Source of the DNA: Pantoea sp. Mb-10
GTDB taxonomy: Bacteria > Pseudomonadota > Gammaproteobacteria > Enterobacterales > Enterobacteriaceae
Length of the DNA stretch: 64,000 nt
NCBI RefSeq assembly: GCF_021272205.1
Contig: NZ_JAJSDX010000003.1
Coordinates: 186,001-250,000, forward strand
Reading direction: 5' to 3'
Both the position numbers and the translations under genes were made by a program. Below are positions 1-9,000 of the stretch, piece by piece; position 1 is the stretch's first letter; the number at the start of each line of letters is the position of its first letter. A model generated the notes under the pieces. It saw only the letters and a program-made list of their open reading frames with translations. It ran no database searches and was not told the DNA's origin.

Positions 1-3000
1 TTATTGAGCAATACCAAGTCGGCAACCGCCGCGGGTGCCACGGTGTCCACCGCGATCGTGGCCGAGGTGGTGCCGCTGACATTGCCCGCCGCATCCGTCA
101 CGGTGGCGCTCAGAACGTGCGCCCCCTGGCTGAGCGTGCCGGTGGTAAAACTCCACGCGCCCAGCTCATCCACGGTGACCGTGCCCAGCAGCGTGGTGCC
201 GTCAAAGATCGTTACCACGCTACCCGCCTCCGCCGAGCCGCTCAGTACCGGCGTGGCGTCATTGGTGATACCGCCGTCGGGGATGGTGAGGCCCGTAAGA
301 TCGTTGGCAATCGCCAGCGTGGTGCCAGTCGGCGCCACGGTATCCACGGTGATCGTTACCGTGTCTGATGCCGCGCTGACGTTACCTGCAGCATCGCGCA
401 CCGTCACGCTCAGAGCGTGCGGGCCGTTGCTCAGCGTGACGGGGGTGAAGCTCCACGCGCCGTCGCCGCCTGCGGTGATCGAGCCCAACAGCGTGCTGCC
501 GTCGAAGATACTGACCACGGCGTTGGCTTCCGCCGTGCCGCTCAGGGTCGGCGTGGCGTCATCGGTGACCGCCCCGTTTGCCAGATCCCCGACGATGCTG
601 CCAACATTGTCCGTGACGCGCAGATCCACTACCGCCGCCGGTGCGGTGGTATCGACAGTGAAGGTAATGGCCGCGTTCGGGCTGACGTTACCCGCCGCGT
701 CAGTGGCGGTGACGTTCAGGGTGTGCGGGCCGTCAGCCAGCGTGCCGGTGGTGAAGCTCCACGCGCCATTGCTGCCTGCCGTCACCGTACCCAGCAGCGT
801 GGTGCCATCGTAAACGCTGACCACGCTGCCCGCTTCTGCCGTGCCGCTAAGCTGCGGCGTGCTGTCGTTGGTGATGCTCTCCGCCGCAATCGGCAGCGGT
901 GCACTGCCCTGGTTATTGCTGAGCGTAAGGTCTACCGCCGCAGGCGCAAGCGTATCAACCACCACATTGAGCGCCGCAGACGGGGCGCTGATGTTGCCGG
1001 CCACATCCGTGATGCGCACCGTGAGTGCGTGGTTGCCCTCGCTCAGCGCTTGCGTGGGTGTGAAGCTCCACGCGCCCGCCGCGCTGGCGGTGGTGGAACC
1101 GATCGCCGTGGTGCCGTCATACAGCGTGACGATGGCGTTCGCTTCGGTGGTGCCGCTGAGCAGCGGCGTGCTGTCGTTCAACAGGCCGCCGTTGGCCACC
1201 GGCGTGTTGCTGTTGCCATTGGTGACGAGCGGCGACGCCGCGTCCGGTGCCACGCTGTCCACGGTAAACGCCAGCGCCGCAGAGCGCGGACCGACGTTGC
1301 CCGCCGCATCGGTCACGCTGACGCTCAACGCATGGGCACCTTGGGCAAGCCGGAGCACGCTAAAGCGCCACGCGCCCGCCGCGTCGGCAACGGTGCTACC
1401 AATCACCGCATTGCCGTCATATACCGTGACGAGCGCGTTCGCTTCGGTGGTTCCGGCCAGCTCGGGTGAGGTGACATTGGTGACGCTGTCGGCCACGATC
1501 TCCACCGGGGTGGTTCCGCTGGTATTGGCGGCGGACAGATCGGTAACCGCGGTGGGCACCACGGTATCCACGATGATGTTGGTCACCGGGGACTGCACAT
1601 CATTGCCCGCGCCATCGCTCACAATCACCGACAGAGCATGCGGTCCTTCACTGAGCGCGTCAGGAGTGAAGGTCCACTGCCCGTTGGCGTCGGCGGTGAC
1701 CGTTCCCAGCACATCGCTGCCGTCAAGGATCTGCACCGTGTAGCCCGCGGTGGTTAACCCGCTCAGCACCGGCGTGCTGTCTTGGGTGTAGGCGCCATCT
1801 GCCAGCGTCACCAGCGCGCTGCCGCTCTGGTCGAACAGCTGCAGCGTGGTGGTGGCCGGTGGCAAATCAGCCTGCACGTTGAGATCAAACGCGGGCGCGC
1901 TGACCGCGCTGACATTGCCCGCCGCGTCCGTGGCCGTAAAGGTAAAGCTGTGCGCGCCGTTGGCAAGTGCGCCAGGCGTGAATGTCCAACTGCCGTTGCT
2001 GCCTGCCGTGGTCGAGCCGATCAGCGTGGTACCGTCATACACCCGCACCACGCTGCCGATCTCCGCCTGGCCGCTAAACGCCGGCGTGCTGTCATCGGTG
2101 GTGGTCCCGGAGATCAGATCGCCGGTGCTGCCGCCCACGTTGTCCGTCACGGTGAGCTGGCTCACCGCCTCCGGCGCGGCGGTGTCGAGGGTGAAGTCAA
2201 AGAACGGTGACAACGCGCCGGTCGTGCCTGCCGCGTTGGTGACCGACACCGACAGGCTGTGCGGCCCGTCAAGCAGCGCAGGCGCGTCAAAGCGCCACGC
2301 GCCGCTGCCATCAACGCGCGCGGTGCCCAGTAGGGTATCGCCGTCAAACACATTGATGGTGGTGCCCGCCACGCCGGTGCCCAGCAGCACAGGCGTGCTG
2401 TCATTGGCATACCCGCCATTGATTACATCGACCAACACCGTGCCGGTGTTGTTATACACGCCAAACGAGGCCGGTGCGTCCGGTGTCGAGGTATCCACCG
2501 TCAGAGAGACCGAGGCGGCGGCGCTCACGTTGCCCACCGAATTGGTGACCGTCACGTTGAGCGTATGCACGGCGTCGGACAGCGCACTGGTGGTGACGCG
2601 CCAGTTACCGTCGGCATCCGCCGTCGCAGAGCCGATGAGGGTGGTGCCGTCATACACCTGCACCAGCGCATTGGCAATCGCGGTCCCACTCAGCACCGGC
2701 GTGCTGTCGTTGGTTAGCCCGCCGTTCGGAATCGTCACCGCGCCGCCGCCAATGTCATTGGTCAGCACCAGATCGCTGGCCGCTGGCGGTGCAGCGGTGT
2801 CGACGGTTACGGTGAGTGACGCGCTAGGGATGCTGCTGTTTCCGGCGGCGTCACGCACCACCACGGTGAGCGCGTGAGTACCGTCGGTCAGCGTGGGAGT
2901 GAAACGCCATGCGCCCAGCGCATCCGCCGTGGTGCTCCCTATTACCGTGCTGCCATCAGAGATAATCACGGTGCTGTTGGCCTCGGCCTGACCGCTCAGC

Positions 3001-6000
3001 TCCGGCGTGCTGTCGTTGGTCACATCCGTGTTGGTAATGGGCTGCGGCGTCGCACCGTTGTTGTTCACCAGCGTAATGTCGGTGGCCACGCCCGGCGCCA
3101 CGCTGTCGACGGTAAAGGCTATCGCAGACGAATTGGCGCTGACGTTGCCTGCCGCGTCTGTGACCGTGGTGCTAAATGTATGCGCGCCCTGGCTCAGCGT
3201 CTCAGGGGTAAAACTCCAGCTGCCGCTGCTGTCTGCAGTGACCGACCCCAGTAACGTTGATCCATCGTAAATGCGCACCACGCTATCCACTTCCGCGCTG
3301 CCGTTGAGCTGCGGCGTGGTGTCATTGGTGACGCCGCCCGATGCAATCGGCACCAGGGCGCTACCTGCGTCATTACTCAAGGTGATGTTGCTGGCGGCAT
3401 CCGGCGTCACGGTATCAATGTTCAGGGTGAACGGCGTTGATGGCGTACTGACATTGCCCGCCACGTCGGTCACGGTGATGGCGAGCGCGTGCCCGCCCTC
3501 GCCCAACGCTGGGCTGGTCAGACGCCACGCGCCTTGGGCGTCAGCGGTGACGCTGGCAATCGCCGTGGTGCCGTCGTAGAGCGTCACCAGACCGTTCGCC
3601 ACCGTGGTACCGCTCAAAATCGGCGTATCCACATTCGTATAGCCGTTATCGGCAATCGGCACTTCGCCCGCCCCGCCGGGAAGAGTAACGCTGATACCGC
3701 CGGTTTCCGGGATGCGGGTGTCCACCGTCAGCGCTAGCGCCTCGCTGGACGTGCTAACGTTACCCGCAGCGTCGATGACCTGCACGCTGAGGCTGTGGCC
3801 GCCGTCGGTGAGCACCGGTGAGGTAAAGCTCCAGGCCCCCGTGGTGGCATCGGCCTGGACGCTGCCGAGGGCGGTAGCGCCATCGTAAACCACCACAAGC
3901 CCACCGGCTTCGGCGAGGCCGCTTAGGGTCGGGGTGCTGTCATTGGTGAGGCCGGTCAGGGTGTTACCCGCGCTGTCCTGCGCGATGACCTCGCGCGCGG
4001 CGTCTGGCGCCACGGTATCGACCGTAAAGGCCAGCGCAGCAGAAGCCGGGCCGCTGTTCCCCGCCAGATCGGTGACCGTCGCCGTCAGGCTGTGCGCCCC
4101 TTCTCCCAGCGGCGCATCCGGCGTAAAGCGCCAGTTGCCGTTGCTGTCAGCGATCGCCGTGCCCAGCACCGCGCCCGCGTCGCGGATAGCGATCGTGCTG
4201 CCCGCTTCCGCCGTGCCGGTCAGCACTGGCGTTGCGTCCCGGGTGACGTCACCTGTACCAATTGTCACTGGCGTGATGCCCAGATCGCTGCTTAAGGTGA
4301 GATCGGCCGGCTGATCCGGTACCGTGGTGTCCACGGTAAAGTCCAGCGCAGCGGACGGCGCGCTGACGTTGCCCGCCGCATCGCTGACCGTGGCGGTGAA
4401 GCTGTGCGCGCCCTCCGCCAACGGATCGGCTGGCGTAAAGCGCCAGTTGCCGTCGGTGCCCGCCACCACGCTGCCCAATACCTGATTATTATCACGCACC
4501 ACGATCAGGCTGTTGGCTTCGGCCGTGCCGCTCAGCACCGGCGTGGTGTCGTTGGTGCGGCCGCCCTGCGCAATCGGCACGTCGCTGCCGCTGTTGTCAT
4601 TACTGAGTTGCAGGCTGCTGGCGACGTCCGGCGCCTGGGTGTCCACCGTAAAGGCAAACGCCGCGGACGGATCGCTGCTGTTGCCCGCCGCATCGCTCAC
4701 GGTGGCGGTGAAGCTGTGCGTACCCTGGCTCAGCGCAGGCGAAGTAAAGCTCCATGCGCCGCCGCTGCCTGCCACGGTGGAGCCCAGCACGGTGGTGCCG
4801 TCGCGCACCGTGACAATGCTGCCTTCTTCTGCCGTGCCGCTCAGCACTGGCGTGGTGTCATTGGTAAAGCCGTTGGCCGCTATCGGCTGCGGCGCAGTGC
4901 CGCTGTCGTTGTTCAGGACAAGATCCGCTGCCGCTGGCGGCGGTGTGGTATCCACGGTAAAGGTCAGCGGAGTGCTGGCTGGCCCGACGTTGCCCGCGGC
5001 GTCCGTGACGGTCACGGTCAGACTGTAGTCACCGTCACCGAGCGGTGCGTCCGGCGTAAAGCGCCAATTGCCGTCGGGATCGACCACGGTAGTGCCCAGC
5101 ACGGTTGCCCCATTACTGACCGTGACGATGCCGCCGGCCTCTGCGGTGCCCGTCAGGATGGGGGCCGTGTCATTGATCGCGCCGTTGGCGGCAACGGGCT
5201 GTTGCGAACCGCTGCTGTCGCTGCTGAGCTGGAGATTCGCCGCCTCCTCTGGCGCGGTGTTATCGACAATGACGCTCACCGCAGCGGACGCCGCGCTGAC
5301 ATTGCCGGCGGGGTCGGTGACACTCACGGTCAAACTGTGCGCCCCTTCACTCAGCGGTGCCTGCGGCGTGATCTGCCAGTTGCCGTCTTGATCGGCCACG
5401 GCGCTGCCCAGCACCGTGCTGCCGTTATCCAGCAGGATGACGGTACTGCCCGCTTCTGCCGTGCCGCTCAGGGTCGGCGTGGCGTCGCGCGTCGCACTTC
5501 CTGCGGGAATCGTCTCGCCCGCATCATTATTCAACGCCAGATCCTGCGCGGCCGTCGGCGCTTGCGTGTCCACGGTAAACGCCAGCGGCGCTGAGGCCTC
5601 ACTCACGTTGCCCGCCGCGCTGGTGACGGTGGTGGTCAGGCTATGCGCCCCCTGCGTTAAGGTCGGCGCGGTAAAGCTCCAGTTTCCGCCGCTGCCAACC
5701 AGCACGGTTCCCAGCACGGTGGTGCCGTCGAGCACCGTCACGGTGCTCCCCGCTGCCGCCGTGCCGCTTAACACCGGCGTGGTGTCATTGGTAAAGCCAT
5801 TGGTGATAGGCACCGCGTTGCCATTTTGATCGTTAATCAGCAGCAGATTGCTGGCGGGCACAGGCTCGGTAGTATCCAGGTTGAACGGGATCGCCGCCGA
5901 AGTGGGGCCGCTGTTGCCTGCCGCATCGGTGACCGTGGCCGTGAAGCTATGCGCGCCCGCAGCCAGCGGCGCGGCGGTGAACTGCCAGTTACCCGCGGCG

Positions 6001-9000
6001 TCCACCAGCGCGGTGCCCAGCACCGCGCCGTTGTCGCGGACCGTGACGGTCGCGCCCGCTTCCGCCGTGCCGCTTAATACGGGCGTGGTGTCATTCGTGG
6101 TTGAACCCGCGGCGATAGGCACCAGCGTGCCGCTGCTGTCATTGCTTAACTGCAGCGCACCCGCTGCCGCCGGCGGCGTGGTGTCGACGGTAATGGCGAT
6201 CGGTGCCGACGGTGCGCCGGTATTGCCCGCCGCGCTGGTCACGGTCGCGCTCAGGCTATGCGCGCCTTCCGCCAGCGCGGGCGTGGTAAAGCTCCAGCTG
6301 CCGCCGCTGCCGACGATAACGCTGCCGAGTACCGCGTCACCGTCATAGACGATCACGCTGCTACCCGGTTCCGCTGTGCCGCTCAAGACCGGCGTGGCAT
6401 CGTTGGTGGTGGAATTCGGCGCAATCGTCACCGGCGTGGTGCCGCTGTCATTGCTGAGCTGGATGCCGCCGGGCGCAGCCGGTGCTGAGGTATCCACGGT
6501 AAAGACGAAGGCGTCAGACGCCGGGCCGGTATTGCCTGCCGCGTCGGTGACCGTGGTGGTCAAACTGTGCGGCCCATCGGCCAGCACAGGTGAACTGAAT
6601 GTCCAGTTACCGTCGTTGCCCACGGTCGCGGTGCCAAGCAGCGTGGTGCCATCAAAGAGATTGACGGTGCTGCCCGGCTCGGCACGGCCGCTGAGCAGCG
6701 GCGTCACATCATTGGTGGTGCCCCCGTCCGTGAGGGGCTCCGCCGTGCCGCTGCTGTCGTTGCTGACCTGAATCGCACTGGCGGCGGTAGGCGGGGTGGT
6801 ATCGACCGTGAGCAGCAGTGGCGCACTGGCCGGGCCAAGGTTGCCGGCGGCATCGGTCACGGTGGAAGTCAGGCTGTGATTACCCTCGGCGAGCGCCGGA
6901 TTGGGCGTAAATTGCCAGCTACCGTCGCCGTTCACCACCGCCGTGCCCAGCACCACGCCGCCGTCAGAGACGGTGACGGTGCCGCCCGGCTCCGCCAGGC
7001 CACTGAGTACCGGCGCGGTGTCGTTGGTGACGCCGCCTGCGGCGATCGGTGTACCGCCGCTGTTACTGAGCTGAATATTTTCCGCCACCGCCGGGATCAG
7101 CGTATCGACCGTGATGCTCACGGGTGCGGACGCCGAGCCGGTGTTGCCCGCGGCATCGGTCACGGTGGCAACCAGGCTGTGGTTGCCGTCGCTGAGCGCT
7201 GGCGTCGTGAAAGTCCAATTGCCGCTGTTATCCACGGTCACGGTGCCAATCACGCCGTTCTCATCGGCGACGGTGACCGTACCGCCCGGTTCACCGCTGC
7301 CGCTGAGCGTCAAGGTATTGGTATTGGTGCTGCTGCCATCCGGCAGCGGCGCGTTGTTGCCATCGGCCACGCTCACCCCTACCGGCGCGGCCGGGGCCAC
7401 GGTATCAATGGTGACGGTCAGCGTCGGCGTGTCGCTGGCAGCTCCGCTGGCAGGATCGGTGGCGGTGGCACGGAATACATAGGTGCCGTCACTCAGCGCC
7501 GCCGGGGTGAACGCCCACTGGCCGTTGGCGTCCGCCGTGGCGGTGCCCAGTTCCACCGTGCCGTTGTAAATGGTGATCAGGAAGCCCGCCCCCGATTGCC
7601 CGCTGACGATTGGCGTATTGTCGCTGGTGCTGGAATTGTTGAGCAGCTGCACATAGGTGCTGCCGCTGTCGTCCGAGATCACGATCAGCTCGTTGGTCAC
7701 GGGCACGCCCGCCTCGATGTTCAGCGTAAACGCCGGTGAAGCCGGACTGACATTACCCGCCGCATCGGTGACGGTGGTGGTGAGATCGTGCTGGCCGTTG
7801 GTCATTGGCGCATCCGGCGTGAAACGCCAGCTGCCGTCACTGGCGACGGTGACCGATCCCAACAGCACGCTACCGTCATAGATACGTACCACGCTGCCCG
7901 CTTCCGCCGTGCCGCTTAAGGTCGGCGTGCTGTCGTCCGTGGTGGTGCCTGACGTCAGCGGCCCCGTGCTGCTGCCCACGTCATCGCTGACCACCAGATT
8001 GCTGGCGGCGGCAGGCGCGGTGCTGTCCACGGTAAACGCCAGCGGCGCGGTCGGCGGGCTAACGTTGCCGGCGGCATCGCTGACGGTAGCCGTCAGGCTA
8101 TGGCTGCCGTCCGCCAGCGCGGGTGAAGCAAAGCTCCAGTTGCCCGCGCTGTTGACCACTACGCTACCCAGCAGCACCTCGCCGTCGCGCACGGTAATAA
8201 GGCTGCCCGCCTCTGCGGTGCCGCTCAACACCGGCGTGGCATCTTTGGTGAGGCTGCCTGCGGCAATGGACACCGCCGTGCTGCCGGTATCGTCCGTCAG
8301 CACCAGATTCGTGGCCGCATCCGGCGCAACGCTGTCCACGGTGAACGTCATCAGCAGCGTGTCCGTGGTGTTGCCCTGCGCGTCGGTCACGGTGCCGCGA
8401 ATGCTGTGCACGCCCTGGAACAGCGCGTTAAGACGAAACGCCCAGCGGCCGTTGCTGCCCGCCACCGTGCTGCCCAGAAGCGTCGCACCGTCATACAGCG
8501 TGACGGTATTGCCCGCGCCGACCAGGCCAGTTAACGCCAGCGAGGTAACATTGGTGCTGCCGCCGTCGAACAGCTCCTGAACCGTATTGCCGCTGTCATC
8601 CATAAGTTGCAGCGCGCGGGTTGGCGCGGGGAGATCCGCCTGGATATTCACCACAAAGGGTGCGCTGGCCGGGCCAAGGTTGCCTGCCGCGTCGGTGGCG
8701 GTGAGGGTGAACGTATGATTGCCGTTGCTGAGCGCGGGCGTGGTAAACGTCCAACTGCCATCAAGGCCCACGGTGGTGTTGCCCAGTAGCGTGCTGCCGT
8801 CGTAGATCGCCAGCAGCGCGCCCGGTTCACCGCTGCCGCTCAGGGTGGGGGTATTGTCATCCGTGACGTCGCCAGAGGTCAGCGGCCCCTGCTCCGTACC
8901 CACATCATCCGTGACCACCAGGTCGCTGATTGCCGCGGGCGGCGTGTTGTCCACGGTGAACGTGAGCGGTGTCGTGGCGGCGCCGGTGTTACCGGCTGCG